A stretch of DNA of 64,000 bases from Lachnospiraceae bacterium (GTDB taxonomy: Bacteria; Bacillota; Clostridia; Lachnospirales; Lachnospiraceae), in assembly GCA_004556655.1 (NCBI GenBank), contig SFGF01000005.1:1-64000 (forward strand). Reading direction: 5' to 3'. Under the pieces are notes generated by a model, which made no database searches, was not told the DNA's origin, and was given only the letters and a program-made list of their open reading frames with translations. Shown here one piece after another: positions 8,063 through 17,682 of the stretch. The position numbers and the translations under genes are program-made. Position 1 is the first letter of the stretch, and every line of letters begins with the position of its first letter.

Positions 8063-9889
8063 ATGAAACAAAAATCGATTCACACATATAAATATATATC
8101 TTTGCTCCTGATTTTTTTTCTGTCAGTTCTGACTGTTCTGCCTGCTGAAGCTGTCTCAGGAGCGTTAAAAACTTCAGATCTGGAAACCGCCCAGTGGAAC
8201 ATGGTGGCAGAATCCTCCATCATAGATGAATCCGGACAGCTCCAATCCATCTGTGCAACCGACCAGTATATCGTTTGTCTCGTAAATGGAGATAAGTATA
8301 CAACAAAACCTGATACACTGATTGCTTTTTATCGCAACTCCACAGACGCCAATGGCAATCCTGTGGAGCAGTACAGTTATGCCTTTCACGTAACAGAAAC
8401 AGACTACGAACATGGCAATGGCATGACCTATAACCCTGATACGCAGGAAATAGCCATCGCCGGTCTTTTTACTAACGATTCAGCAAATGCCGGAGCTGTC
8501 TTTCTTGTGGATGCCAACACTCTGCGATTCAAGCGGAAAGTACAGGTGGGTGACGGAAGCATGAATTATTTCGGCATCGATTATGACCAGGAAAATGGAA
8601 GATATATCCTGATGGCTAATCGAGTGGCCGACTATTCATTTATCTTTACTGACAGTGAATTTCAGATTACAGATACGTTGAATCTTCACCTTTCCAACAG
8701 CAGAAGCTCTTTTCAGGATTTCTGTGTGGCAGGAGATTCCATCATCAGTATTCCGTATATGCAGAGAGATGGATTTATGAATATCGTTGATGTCTATTCC
8801 ATTTCCCAAAAGCAGAGAGTGGGAAGTTATTATCTTACGCTCCCCGGGCATGATGCTTTTGATGTAGAACCGGAAGGCATCTGTCAGCTGGAACCGGGAC
8901 ATCTCCTGATGGCCTCTATTATTAAGGGAACCACCAATTTTCGACTGTACGATATTACACTGCCTCTTGTATACAGTGTAATAACCAGCGCAGAAAACGG
9001 CACTATCACAGAAAGTGCCCTGGAAATTCCCCAGGGCGAATCCTACACTGTTTCGTACAGTTGTGAAGAAGGATTCCGCCTGCAAAAGCTGATCGTAGAC
9101 GGTGCAGAACAAAATATTGAAGATTTTCCTGATTCATACACCTTTACCGATCTTCAGACTGATCATACGATACAGCCTGTTTTTGAAGAAATACCTCGAT
9201 ACACGATTACTACTTCTGCAGAAAATGGAACCATCGATGAGTCTCCTTCCGCATTAGAACACGAATCTCTGACGATAAATTTTTCTCCCAATGAGCATTA
9301 TGAACCGGGCTCCCTGACTGTGGACGGAAATCCTGTTAAGATCGATACAGATGAAACTTCTTATACTTTTGATGATCTGACTTCCGATCATACCATTGTA
9401 GTTACTTTTCAGGCGATTCCCACCTATACGCTTACCATAAAAGCCGAAAACGGAACGGTCAGCGAAGATGAAGTTACCCTGTACCGGGGAGAGACTTATA
9501 CTACAAAAGTTTTTGCAAAGAAATATTATACTCTGACCAAATGTCTGGTTGACGGGAAAACTACTCATCTCAAGCAAAAAGATGGCAATATCACGTTGGA
9601 AAATATTCAGGGAAATCATACGATCACTCTTGTGTATGGCAGAATCTGGCTTCGTGTTCTGCTGATCTGCTTACTTCTTGTTGCAGCCTTGGTCTGCGCA
9701 CTTGTGCTTCTGCATATCAGGCGTGAGAAAAAACGTCGGCAGCGTGCAAGAGAGCTTCGAAGAATGCGCCGGGAAGCAAGGGAATTCTTTGGCGAACTGG
9801 AAGAACTGGAAGAACACCAGAACCAGCCGGATAATACTTCCGTGTCTGCAGAAGAGCTGGATACACTACTGAAAGAATTAAATCTCTAA
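8063..9889 (+). CDS. Membrane-anchored surface protein with propeller-like domain and three InlB-B-type repeats
   Basis: Unrecognised as a whole; 608 residues. It starts with a signal peptide (to about residue 30, ending PAEAVSG). Residues ~35-300 have spaced beta-rich D/N-G segments that look like a beta-propeller. Three divergent InlB-B/bacterial-repeat modules follow at about 303-378, 379-457 and 458-530, each with an S/KAENGT start, a central V-D-G and a final hydrophobic strand. One membrane helix (~532-553) precedes a strongly basic then acidic cytoplasmic tail (KKRRQRARELRRMRR, then E-rich). The tail resembles a coiled coil. No enzymatic motif is seen. Location beside glycan genes suggests a surface role, possibly adhesion or sensing, but no function should be assigned. 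Confidence 0.7.
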   Translation: MKQKSIHTYKYISLLLIFFLSVLTVLPAEAVSGALKTSDLETAQWNMVAESSIIDESGQLQSICATDQYIVCLVNGDKYTTKPDTLIAFYRNSTDANGNPVEQYSYAFHVTETDYEHGNGMTYNPDTQEIAIAGLFTNDSANAGAVFLVDANTLRFKRKVQVGDGSMNYFGIDYDQENGRYILMANRVADYSFIFTDSEFQITDTLNLHLSNSRSSFQDFCVAGDSIISIPYMQRDGFMNIVDVYSISQKQRVGSYYLTLPGHDAFDVEPEGICQLEPGHLLMASIIKGTTNFRLYDITLPLVYSVITSAENGTITESALEIPQGESYTVSYSCEEGFRLQKLIVDGAEQNIEDFPDSYTFTDLQTDHTIQPVFEEIPRYTITTSAENGTIDESPSALEHESLTINFSPNEHYEPGSLTVDGNPVKIDTDETSYTFDDLTSDHTIVVTFQAIPTYTLTIKAENGTVSEDEVTLYRGETYTTKVFAKKYYTLTKCLVDGKTTHLKQKDGNITLENIQGNHTITLVYGRIWLRVLLICLLLVAALVCALVLLHIRREKKRRQRARELRRMRREAREFFGELEELEEHQNQPDNTSVSAEELDTLLKELNL

Positions 9890-9898
9890 ACATAAGAA

Positions 9899-9950
9899 AA
9901 CCCTTGCAGAATTATCGTTTTTTCAGATACATTCTGTAAGGGTTCTGTTT
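9899..9950 (+). terminator. Rho-independent terminator
   Basis: 14-bp stem AACCCTTGCAGAAT / ATTCTGTAAGGGTT (one G-T pair) with an 18-nt loop and a following CTGTTTT. It sits between convergent genes and touches the end of the next minus-strand gene. Confidence 0.8.
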
Positions 9951-10663
9951 TACTCCAACATTTTATTAATTACTGTAAAATCATGCACTGCGTTTTTTCC
10001 GATTTTTATTATTTTATGAAAATTAATGGAATTCGTTCCGCCCTGCCTCGCACGGAATGTAATAGGGATAAACTTAACCCCGCATCCTTTCTTCTCATAT
10101 ATAACAGAAATCAAAACATTAGACAAATTATAATTTTCAGGAATAAGTCCAATATATTTTTTCAAAGTATTTGTTTTCATCAAACGAAATGGTGTATTTG
10201 CATCCGTAACTGTAACCCCAAAGCATATTCTGATTACATATTTTAATACTTTCGTCACAAATACTCTGGATATTCCATCTTCCCTTTTATTCCTGTGACC
10301 AATGACCATATCATATTCCTGTCTCTGGTTCCAAAACTGTTCAAACTCTTCCGGCAGCGTCTGCCCATCTGAATCTGTCTGGAAAATATAATCTGCTTTC
10401 TGCTGAATAGCATATTGATAACCATACAAAATGGTTGCACCATGTCCGCTGTTTGGCTTTGTCAGTACTGTAACCATCGGATATTCTTTGGCAAACCCTG
10501 AAATGATTGAAAGTGTATGATCTTTGCTTCCGTCATCAATGATGATCATTCTGGATTTCCCACCGCCATTGTACTTCTCAATGATCGGATACCAGGCTTC
10601 CATAACTTTCTGAATCGTTTCTTCCTCATTGTATGCCGGAATTACTATATATAAACTGTCCAT
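9950..10663 (-). CDS. DPM1-like GT2 glycosyltransferase, last gene of the wall-polymer operon
   Basis: A 237-residue single-domain GT2 protein. The N-terminus reads MDSLYIVIPAYNEEE, with the nucleotide-binding IDDGSKDHT and metal-binding DSDGQT motifs of dolichyl/polyprenyl-phosphate sugar synthases. No GtrA or membrane segment follows. The start at 10663 is preferred because GAGGG lies about five bases upstream; an ATG four codons earlier has no site. It is the promoter-distal member of the operon that starts at 22234, suggesting it supplies a polyprenyl-linked sugar or adds a sugar to the polymer. A second DPM1-like enzyme is encoded at 6773-7852. Confidence 0.82.
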   Translation of the reverse strand: MDSLYIVIPAYNEEETIQKVMEAWYPIIEKYNGGGKSRMIIIDDGSKDHTLSIISGFAKEYPMVTVLTKPNSGHGATILYGYQYAIQQKADYIFQTDSDGQTLPEEFEQFWNQRQEYDMVIGHRNKREDGISRVFVTKVLKYVIRICFGVTVTDANTPFRLMKTNTLKKYIGLIPENYNLSNVLISVIYEKKGCGVKFIPITFRARQGGTNSINFHKIIKIGKNAVHDFTVINKMLE

Positions 10664-10701
10664 CGATTCCCTCATTTCTTATATTCCAGCCATAGATACT
10701 T

Positions 10702-11946
10702 TCACCTTACCCACGCTCTCAGATATTCCCCGCTGCAGGCACCCTGGTGCGGATTAAACTTTTCATTGAACGTTTTATATTTTTCTCTGTATTTTTCCAC
10801 AATCTCCGGCAAATTTCCCATGTTTTTCAACAATTCTTCCTGGGTTTTTACCACCGGTCCCGGAAGCATGTGGATATCAAAGTAAAAATCTCTCATCTCA
10901 TTTTTATAAGCATCATAATCATACATATAAAAAAGAATCGGTCTTTCCAGTATGCCATAATCAAAAAACACACTGGAATAATCCGTAATCAACACATCAG
11001 ATACCAGATACAAATCATTCACATCATCCAGATCCGATACATTCTTTATAAATCCATCATATTCATCAAAATCAAACAGATTACTGATAAAATAATGAGC
11101 CCGAAACAATACTATATATTCTTCACCAAGCCGTTTTTTCCATTCGTGAAAATCCACCTGCAGCTGATATCGGTAACCCTCTCCTGGCACATGCTGATTT
11201 TCCCTCCATGTAGGAGCATAAAGAATCACCTTTTTCCCCTCAGGAATCCCCAGTTTTTTTCGAAGTACGGATATCTCCTCTTCTGTCACCAGGTACAGCC
11301 TGTCATTTCTCGGGTAACCTTTTTCAAGAAAAATGTTTTCTTTTCCAAGTGATTTCAAATGAAAAGCAGAAATCATTTTTTCTGTATAAAAAGGTGAAGG
11401 CGATGGCATACGGGTGAATTTTTTTGCTTCTCCGAGATAATTCTCTCTCACTTCATTCAGATTTCCTTTATTTTCTGCATAATACTCCAGATCATATCCC
11501 AGTTTTTTTAGTGGTGTACCGTGCCAGCACTGAATATATTCCTGCTCCTTCTTTGGTACTACTTCTCTCGGCAGCCTGGAATTCGTAATCCAATACGCAG
11601 CCTGGGCATAGGCCTGATAATATTCTTTCTTCCGATATTCCACAACCCGGGTATTTTCATCCTGTTCGAGAAACCGGTATTCTTCCGGATTTCGAAATGC
11701 CCAGACTTTTTTCCATGATGCATAATAGGGATCCTGCAGCATTGCCTGATAAAGTGCCTTTGGACTGCAGGCATACTTTTTTCCCATAAATGCTTCAAAT
11801 ACCACAGTATGGGGCTGCACTTGTCTGACTGCCCCATACTGATGTCTGTACTTTTCTGTTTTTACTTTATAATACAGTTTCAGACTCCACTTTTTCGTCC
11901 AGGGAGTCATACTGCACAACTTCCCCATCCATTTCCAGATATTCAT
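10702..11946 (-). CDS. CDP-glycerol glycerophosphotransferase (TagB/TagF family), copy 1
   Basis: Transfers glycerol phosphate from CDP-glycerol to a polyprenyl-linked acceptor or growing poly(glycerol phosphate) chain at the inner membrane face. Family motifs are clear: QCWHGTPLKKLGYDLE, GYPRNDRL, YAPTWRENQ, and near the C-terminus ITDYSSVFFDYGI, where the histidine and the D-Y-S-S loop contribute to CDP-glycerol binding. At 414 residues it is the compact, single-domain form, with no extra N-terminal glycosyltransferase. AGGAG lies six bases before the ATG. It follows tagH by only 18 bp. Three homologues in one operon suggest primase, polymerase and branch roles; which is which cannot be decided from sequence. 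Confidence 0.92.
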   Translation of the reverse strand: MNIWKWMGKLCSMTPWTKKWSLKLYYKVKTEKYRHQYGAVRQVQPHTVVFEAFMGKKYACSPKALYQAMLQDPYYASWKKVWAFRNPEEYRFLEQDENTRVVEYRKKEYYQAYAQAAYWITNSRLPREVVPKKEQEYIQCWHGTPLKKLGYDLEYYAENKGNLNEVRENYLGEAKKFTRMPSPSPFYTEKMISAFHLKSLGKENIFLEKGYPRNDRLYLVTEEEISVLRKKLGIPEGKKVILYAPTWRENQHVPGEGYRYQLQVDFHEWKKRLGEEYIVLFRAHYFISNLFDFDEYDGFIKNVSDLDDVNDLYLVSDVLITDYSSVFFDYGILERPILFYMYDYDAYKNEMRDFYFDIHMLPGPVVKTQEELLKNMGNLPEIVEKYREKYKTFNEKFNPHQGACSGEYLRAWVR

Positions 11947-11964
11947 TGCTCTCTCCTATAAAAA

Positions 11965-12696
11965 TCAGGACATAAATTCATTATAGGCTTCCAGAACTGT
12001 CTTTGTATCCCCCTGCATCCGTACTTCTCCTTCATGAAGCCACAAAAGACTGGTACAAAGTTTTTCCAGTGTTTCCGTACTGTGGGAGACGATTACAACT
12101 GTACGATTCTCATCCATAATCAGCTCTTTCATTTTCTTATAACTTTTTTTCTTGAACTTGGCATCTCCTACGCTGAGCACTTCATCAATCAACATAATAT
12201 CCGTTTCAAGAACTGCTGTAATGGAAAAAGCCAGTTTAGAATACATACCGCTGGAATACGTCTTCACCGGCATATCAATAAACTTACCCAGGTTTGCAAA
12301 TTCAATGATTTCATCCATCTTATCCCGAACCTGCTGCTCCGAAAATCCAAGAAGCATACCGGACAAAATGATGTTTTCACGTCCGCTTAACTGCTTCTGA
12401 AATCCCACACCGATTGACAAAAGAGAGACCGAATCGGATTCCAGTTCAATACTGCCGGAATCCGCCGAAAAAATACCGGCAATGGCACGCAGCAGAGTGG
12501 ACTTGCCACTACCGTTCTTTCCAACGATTCCCAGAATTTCTCCCTTTTTCACCTCAAAAGAAATCCCTTTCAGTGCTTCATACACTTCCAGCTTACTTTT
12601 TTTTAAATGGAAAAAACTTTTCCGAAGAGAAAGAGATTTTACACATTTATAAGTAATTTTTAAATCCTTTACTTCTATCGCATTTTCCGGTTTCAT
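11965..12696 (-). CDS. tagH: Polysaccharide/teichoic acid ABC exporter, ATP-binding subunit
   Basis: A 243-residue ATPase that powers export of a polyprenyl-linked polymer through the TagG-type permease. Walker A is GKNGSGKST (near residues 59-67), the ABC signature is YSSGMYSKLAFS, Walker B is DIMLIDE and the H-loop is VIVSHS. It is at the short end for the family: TagH proteins often carry a long C-terminal extension and Wzt proteins a carbohydrate-binding domain, and neither is present. The start codon abuts the tagG stop with no gap, implying coupled translation. RfbB/Wzt-type LPS exporters are close relatives, but neighbouring CDP-glycerol genes favour the teichoic-acid-type name. Confidence 0.9.
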   Translation of the reverse strand: MKPENAIEVKDLKITYKCVKSLSLRKSFFHLKKSKLEVYEALKGISFEVKKGEILGIVGKNGSGKSTLLRAIAGIFSADSGSIELESDSVSLLSIGVGFQKQLSGRENIILSGMLLGFSEQQVRDKMDEIIEFANLGKFIDMPVKTYSSGMYSKLAFSITAVLETDIMLIDEVLSVGDAKFKKKSYKKMKELIMDENRTVVIVSHSTETLEKLCTSLLWLHEGEVRMQGDTKTVLEAYNEFMS

Positions 12697-13479
12697 CTAA
12701 ATCACCTTTACATAATGATTCTCATTTTTATAAATAGTTACAATTCCAATGGCAGACAAACCAAGTCCCACCACAAACCAAAATAAAATCAATCGTCTGT
12801 GTGGAGTAGTGGAATAAACCAGAGCCTGTCTGCAGGCATCAATCAGAAATCCGACAGGATTTACCTTCAACAGCAATGTGGCGATAGCCTTATCTACCCG
12901 ATCTGTGATCACATAAAAGATACCGGACATATAGAAAAGAATACGAAGCCCCACATTAGTAATATTCTTCAGATCATCCATAAACACCCCGAAATGTGCC
13001 AGAATAGCACTGACGCCAAACGTGATCAGGATCAGATCAACCAGAATCGGTATCACATAAATTACATTCCAGGTTACCGGTACCCGCGACCAGATCATCA
13101 TCACGATCACAATTCCAAAGGAAATCAGCATCTTAAAAAGATTTTGTCCCAACAGAATCAAGATCAGAAAATATTTGGGAATATATACTTTTGTAACAAC
13201 AGCCCGGTTAGCCGCCACAATCCGTACACTGCCGGATACGGTTTTATTAAACAGATTCCACATGGATAATCCTACAAACACAAAAACATGGAAATACTCT
13301 TTTTTCTGTCCGAAAATAACCATAAAGATAAACCAGTAAACCAACATAAATAAAATCGGATCCAGAATCCACCACAGCCAGCTCAAATGTGAGCTGGCCA
13401 CTTCGGATTTCAGTCCCGATTTTGTTGCATATTTTGTATATGGCAGATACCGCCGCATATCCTTGATAAATCGCTTCAT
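12697..13479 (-). CDS. tagG: Polysaccharide/teichoic acid ABC exporter, permease subunit
   Basis: A 260-residue ABC-2 type permease with six predicted membrane segments. The N-terminal interfacial region contains a conserved-looking stretch (LKSEVASSHLSWLWWILDP) typical of the TagG/RfbA/Wzm family. The ATG overlaps the stop of the upstream glycerophosphotransferase by four bases and has GGAGGAG ahead of it. With the following ATPase it forms the exporter that moves the finished lipid-linked polymer across the membrane. The substrate is inferred from the three CDP-glycerol transferases in the operon. Confidence 0.9.
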   Translation of the reverse strand: MKRFIKDMRRYLPYTKYATKSGLKSEVASSHLSWLWWILDPILFMLVYWFIFMVIFGQKKEYFHVFVFVGLSMWNLFNKTVSGSVRIVAANRAVVTKVYIPKYFLILILLGQNLFKMLISFGIVIVMMIWSRVPVTWNVIYVIPILVDLILITFGVSAILAHFGVFMDDLKNITNVGLRILFYMSGIFYVITDRVDKAIATLLLKVNPVGFLIDACRQALVYSTTPHRRLILFWFVVGLGLSAIGIVTIYKNENHYVKVI

Positions 13480-14870
13480 AGCTCTCCTCCGGGATTTTCT
13501 TCTTCTGATTTTTCGCGTTTCGGCGGGAAAACCAGTTCACGAGGCTGTGCCTCGGAAGTTACCTTTACCTCTGGAAAAACCGTTGCCACAAAACGGGCAC
13601 TGGCCTGTCCATCCTCCATATGACTGAAAGTTTCGTTGAATTCTCTGTATTTTTCATCATATACAAAATTCTCAATACTGTCCCGAATCGCATCCGGCAA
13701 TTCTTCTTCTTCCGTGATAATTCTTCCCGGCAGTTTATCAATTCCAAAATAGAATCCACGGATGCTGTCCTTATAATCATCCAGATCGTACATATAAAAC
13801 AGCATAGGTTTTTTCAGAATACCATAATCGAAAAATACGCTGGAATAATCGGTAATCAGAAGATCCGCAATCAGATACAGATGATTAATATCATCATAAT
13901 TGGATACATTGTAAATAAAACCTTCAAAATCATCAAAGGAAAAATGACTTGCTACCAGATAATGAACCCGGAACAAAATCACATATTCATCTCCCAGTTC
14001 TCTGCGCAGCCGTTCAAAATCCACGTTCAGATCATAAGTAAACCCTACCCCCGCCTCATGTTGGTTGTCCCTCCAGGTAGGTGCATACAGGATTACTTTT
14101 TTGTCTTCCGGAATTCCGATATATTCTTTGATTTTCCGAATATCTTCCGTGTGATAATTCAGGAGCAAATCATTTCTTGGGTATCCCACTTCCATCACTT
14201 TATCTTCCATCCCGCTCTCTTTCAGATTCCATGCAGAGATAAATTTCTCGCTGGCAAACTGGGACGGTGAAAGAATATACGTAAACTTTTTCGCATCCAT
14301 ATCATATTTACTACGGATATCCGCAATAGAATCAATTGCATTTTCCGAAGTTTCCAGATCATATCCAAGCCGTTTCAGCGGCGTACCATGCCAACACTGC
14401 ACATACACCTGCTCCGGCTTCGGCCATACATGATCAGGAACACGATAGTTCGTGATCCAGTACTTCGCCTGAGCCAATTTGCGTTCGTATACTCTGGCAG
14501 TTTGTCTGACCACTTTTGTATTTGGATTTTCCTCAAGGAACTTGTGCTTCTTTGCATTCTTAAATGCCCAGATAAACTGCCAGTCAGAAAACTCTTCATG
14601 AGAAATCATATATTCATACACAGCCTTGGGACTGCATCCATATGTTTTTCCATTGAATGAGTTGAACACTACTGTTTTTTCATCCGGAGTTGCTCCATGA
14701 GATCTCCACCAGTAATAAATTCTTCTTTTTGTATATAGGATTCTTTTCCATACTTTCCGAAAATGCGGATGTTCCTTACTGTACTGACCAATTGCCTTTT
14801 TGATCGGCTGCTTGATATACTTACGGATTAATTTACGCCATTTACGTTTAATTTTCCGGGTAATCTTCAT
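13476..14870 (-). CDS. CDP-glycerol glycerophosphotransferase (TagB/TagF family), copy 2
   Basis: A 464-residue member of the same family as the genes at 10702 and 15350. It has a strongly basic N-terminus (KITRKIKRKWRKLIRKY), a likely peripheral membrane anchor. Motifs are QCWHGTPLKRLGYDLE, VGYPRND, LYAPTWRDNQ and ITDYSSVFFDYGILKKP. A proline- and charge-rich C-terminal tail (about 35 residues after the catalytic domain) is not seen in copy 1. It resembles copy 1 more than copy 3 in these motifs, suggesting duplication within the operon. It overlaps tagG by four bases. Role: addition of glycerol phosphate units; primase versus polymerase is undecided. Confidence 0.92.
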   Translation of the reverse strand: MKITRKIKRKWRKLIRKYIKQPIKKAIGQYSKEHPHFRKVWKRILYTKRRIYYWWRSHGATPDEKTVVFNSFNGKTYGCSPKAVYEYMISHEEFSDWQFIWAFKNAKKHKFLEENPNTKVVRQTARVYERKLAQAKYWITNYRVPDHVWPKPEQVYVQCWHGTPLKRLGYDLETSENAIDSIADIRSKYDMDAKKFTYILSPSQFASEKFISAWNLKESGMEDKVMEVGYPRNDLLLNYHTEDIRKIKEYIGIPEDKKVILYAPTWRDNQHEAGVGFTYDLNVDFERLRRELGDEYVILFRVHYLVASHFSFDDFEGFIYNVSNYDDINHLYLIADLLITDYSSVFFDYGILKKPMLFYMYDLDDYKDSIRGFYFGIDKLPGRIITEEEELPDAIRDSIENFVYDEKYREFNETFSHMEDGQASARFVATVFPEVKVTSEAQPRELVFPPKREKSEEENPGGEL

Positions 14871-14916
14871 TACAACGCTCTCCCTAAGTACCTGTTCAAT
14901 ATACTTTTATCTTTTT

Positions 14917-15309
14917 CTACTTTTTTCCCAGATCTTTTTTTATCTGAGTGGTAGAAATCTCAGGTGTTCTTGGCAGATACACCACATCACAGTATTCTTT
15001 CAGGAAATCAAACTTTCCTTCCCAGTCATCTCCAATTACGAAAGTATCAATCTTAAATTCTTTAACGTCAGAGATTTTCTGTTCCCAGGATTCTTCCGGG
15101 ATTACCAGGTCTACATATCGGATTGCTTCCAAAAGGCTTTTTCTCTCTTCATAGGAAAAATAGCACTTTTTCTGCTTTTCATTCCAGTTAAACTCATCCG
15201 TAGACAGTGCTACGATCAGATAATCGCCCAATGCCTTTGCGCGCTGTAAAAGCTTTACATGTCCATAATGAAGCAAATCATAAGTTCCATATGTGATTAC
15301 TTTTCTCAT
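14917..15309 (-). CDS. tagD: Glycerol-3-phosphate cytidylyltransferase
   Basis: Makes CDP-glycerol from CTP and sn-glycerol 3-phosphate, the donor for the three glycerophosphotransferases around it. The 130-residue length is that of TagD. The nucleotidyltransferase HxGH motif is present as DLLHYGHV near residues 11-18, with the start GTYD, and the C-terminal signature reads [12 protein letters not shown], matching the family's R-T-x-x-I-S-T-T. AGGAGAGAGAC precedes the ATG. Its place inside the operon strongly supports glycerol phosphate as a building block. Confidence 0.95.
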   Translation of the reverse strand: MRKVITYGTYDLLHYGHVKLLQRAKALGDYLIVALSTDEFNWNEKQKKCYFSYEERKSLLEAIRYVDLVIPEESWEQKISDVKEFKIDTFVIGDDWEGKFDFLKEYCDVVYLPRTPEISTTQIKKDLGKK

Positions 15310-15349
15310 GTCTCTCTCCTGTTTTCTTTTTCATTTTCTTCCCTGTTAC

Positions 15350-16576
15350 CTATTTTTTATCTGTATTTAACATTTTTCTTATGTGATCACAGATTGCTTT
15401 GCAGCAGGGTGCCTGTATTTCGTTGAAAAAATGATTCGTCTCTTTTCTCAGCTGTTCATAGCTGTCATGATTATACAACAAGTCATATATAGAATTCAAG
15501 AACTCACTGAAAGTTTTTGGCTTTGGTCCCGGAGTTACCTTATCATAATCAAAATTCAGCCCCCGATCTTTCAGATATTCTTCCCTGTCATACGGTAAAA
15601 AGACAACCGGTTTCTCTGTAAGCAGATAATCAATGTAAATACTGGAATAATCCGTGATCAAAAGATCAAATATATTCAAAATCTCCATAATATCATCTGC
15701 CCGATCTTCATTCAAAAAACGGATCCTGCTGCCTGGTTTATCCAGCTCTTTCAACCACTCACATCCGGTCGTATCATAAAGATGCATGCGGATACAGAGA
15801 AAAATCTTATTTGTTTCCAGAAAGGTCAAAAGATGTTTTATGGATCTCTCTCTTTCTTTACTTATAGCTTCAAACTCTGAAAAAGGGAACAGTTTTGTAG
15901 GCTCGTGATCCCGGAAGGTAGGCGCATAAAGGATAAATTTATCAGAGTGTTGGATTACCGTTTCTTCTTCTTCATATCTATCCGAAAGCACATGGGATGC
16001 AACTTGCTGCACAAACAACAGGTCATTTCTCGGCTGCCCCCATACTTTCACTCTCTCCGGATCCACCAGAAAGCTTCTGCTCATGACAGGAATCATTTCT
16101 TTCGCAGTAGTAACCACCGCCTCATAATTATCCGCAAACAAATACTTATAATATTTTCTGGTAAACCACGACAGATTTCCCTGTTCCATCCCGATCGTTT
16201 TCAATGGAACCCCATGCCACAGATTAATGATCTTATACTTTTTCCGGAACCCCACACCGTAAAGCGGAGGAGCTGTAGAGGTAAACCATACCTTGCAGGT
16301 CAACACTTTTCGAATCCCTTCAAATGAATTGGTCTCTATGAAATATTCTTTTCCATACTTATCTTCCAATTCTTTCCTCTTTTTTTCATCATTCATCACA
16401 TAATAAGGATGAATATCAGGACAATGCTCTTTCACATACAAAAAAAGATAGCTGGAATTATAGTTAAATGTCCGGTTATGGACAGAAGAAAACACCCAAC
16501 ATTCCGGTGAGGGTTCTCCCCGGAATGTCAGGCGTACACACATTGTTTTTATCAAACTGATGACTTTATTTAACAT
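15350..16576 (-). CDS. CDP-glycerol glycerophosphotransferase (TagB family), copy 3
   Basis: A 408-residue, more divergent family member. The motifs are INLWHGVPLKTIGME, WGQPRNDLL, LYAPTFRDHE and LLITDYSSIYIDYLLTEKP. The central TFRDHE and IDYLLTEKP forms set it apart from copies 1 and 2. Its start overlaps the end of glf by seven bases. Such TagB-like proteins often add the first glycerol phosphate to a lipid-linked sugar acceptor, which would make this the candidate primase, but that is inference. The protein starts with a short hydrophobic/basic helix, consistent with membrane association. Confidence 0.9.
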   Translation of the reverse strand: MLNKVISLIKTMCVRLTFRGEPSPECWVFSSVHNRTFNYNSSYLFLYVKEHCPDIHPYYVMNDEKKRKELEDKYGKEYFIETNSFEGIRKVLTCKVWFTSTAPPLYGVGFRKKYKIINLWHGVPLKTIGMEQGNLSWFTRKYYKYLFADNYEAVVTTAKEMIPVMSRSFLVDPERVKVWGQPRNDLLFVQQVASHVLSDRYEEEETVIQHSDKFILYAPTFRDHEPTKLFPFSEFEAISKERERSIKHLLTFLETNKIFLCIRMHLYDTTGCEWLKELDKPGSRIRFLNEDRADDIMEILNIFDLLITDYSSIYIDYLLTEKPVVFLPYDREEYLKDRGLNFDYDKVTPGPKPKTFSEFLNSIYDLLYNHDSYEQLRKETNHFFNEIQAPCCKAICDHIRKMLNTDKK

Positions 16577-17670
16577 AACTCTTTCTCGCTCATTCTCAGT
16601 ACCGAATCAATTACCGCATCCATATCATAATACTTGTATTCGCCCAGACGTCCGCCGAATATAACTTTTGTTTCTTCCTCAGCTAATTTTTTATATTCCT
16701 GATACAGCTTGCTGTTCTTTTCATCATTGACAGGATAATATGGTTCATCTCCCACCTTCCACTCCGAACTGTATTCCCGGCTGATTACCGTCTTCGGTTG
16801 GTCACCGAATTCAAAAAACTTATGTTCAATAATCCTTGTCCATGGAGTTTCCCGATCCGTATAATTGACTACCGCATTTCCCTGAAAATTCGGTTTGTCC
16901 AGCACTTCTGTCTCAAATCTCACGGAACGATATTCCAACGCACCCAGTTTATAGGCAAAATAGGCATCAATCGGTCCGGTGTAGATAATTTTTTCTGCCT
17001 GACCGTCCCAGAATTCTTTCTTTTCCAGATAGTCCGTATTCAGCTGTACCTCAACGCCTTCCAGAATCTTCTCGACCATTCTGGTATAACCGCCTATGGG
17101 AATCCCCTGATATCGTGCATTAAAATAGTTATTGTCAAACGTCAGGCGAACCGGCAGACGTTTGATGATAAAAGACGGAAGTTCGCGGCAGGAACGTCCC
17201 CACTGTTTCTCTGTATATCCCTTCACCAGCTTCTCATAAATATCCATTCCCACCAGACTAATGGCCTGTTCTTCCAGATTGGATGGTTCTGTGATACCGG
17301 CTTCTTTTTTCTGTTCCTCTATTTTGGCTGCCGCTTCTTCCGGTGTCACAACGCCCCACATCTTATTAAAAGTATACATATTAAACGGAAGAGAATACAA
17401 TTCCCCATGGTAATTGGCCACCGGAGAGTTGGTATAGCGATTAAATTCCGCAAACTGACTGATATATTCCCATACTTTTTTATTGTTCGTATGGAAAATA
17501 TGTGCCCCATAGATATGAACATTGATTCCTTCTATCTCTTCCGTATAAACATTTCCACCAATCTGTGGGCGTTTATCAATGACAAGAACTCTTTTTCCCG
17601 CTTTTTTTGCCTCGTGAGCAAAAATAGAACCGTAAAGCCCGGCACCCACTACCAGATAATCGTACTGCAT
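16570..17670 (-). CDS. glf: UDP-galactopyranose mutase
   Basis: FAD enzyme converting UDP-galactopyranose to UDP-galactofuranose. The 366-residue length is typical. It has an N-terminal dinucleotide motif VVGAGLYGSIFA, then KRPQIGGNVYTE and IHVYGAHIFHT-like text (seen as VHIYGAHIFHTNNKKVWEY), the family signature, and later PIGGYTRMVEKIL. AAAGGAG lies upstream of the ATG. It sits 12 bp downstream of the priming-transferase fusion. Its presence suggests that the polymer or its linkage unit contains galactofuranose. The matching galactofuranosyltransferase is probably one of the GT2 domains in the operon. Confidence 0.95.
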   Translation of the reverse strand: MQYDYLVVGAGLYGSIFAHEAKKAGKRVLVIDKRPQIGGNVYTEEIEGINVHIYGAHIFHTNNKKVWEYISQFAEFNRYTNSPVANYHGELYSLPFNMYTFNKMWGVVTPEEAAAKIEEQKKEAGITEPSNLEEQAISLVGMDIYEKLVKGYTEKQWGRSCRELPSFIIKRLPVRLTFDNNYFNARYQGIPIGGYTRMVEKILEGVEVQLNTDYLEKKEFWDGQAEKIIYTGPIDAYFAYKLGALEYRSVRFETEVLDKPNFQGNAVVNYTDRETPWTRIIEHKFFEFGDQPKTVISREYSSEWKVGDEPYYPVNDEKNSKLYQEYKKLAEEETKVIFGGRLGEYKYYDMDAVIDSVLRMSEKELC

Positions 17671-17682
17671 TGTTTGTCTCCT

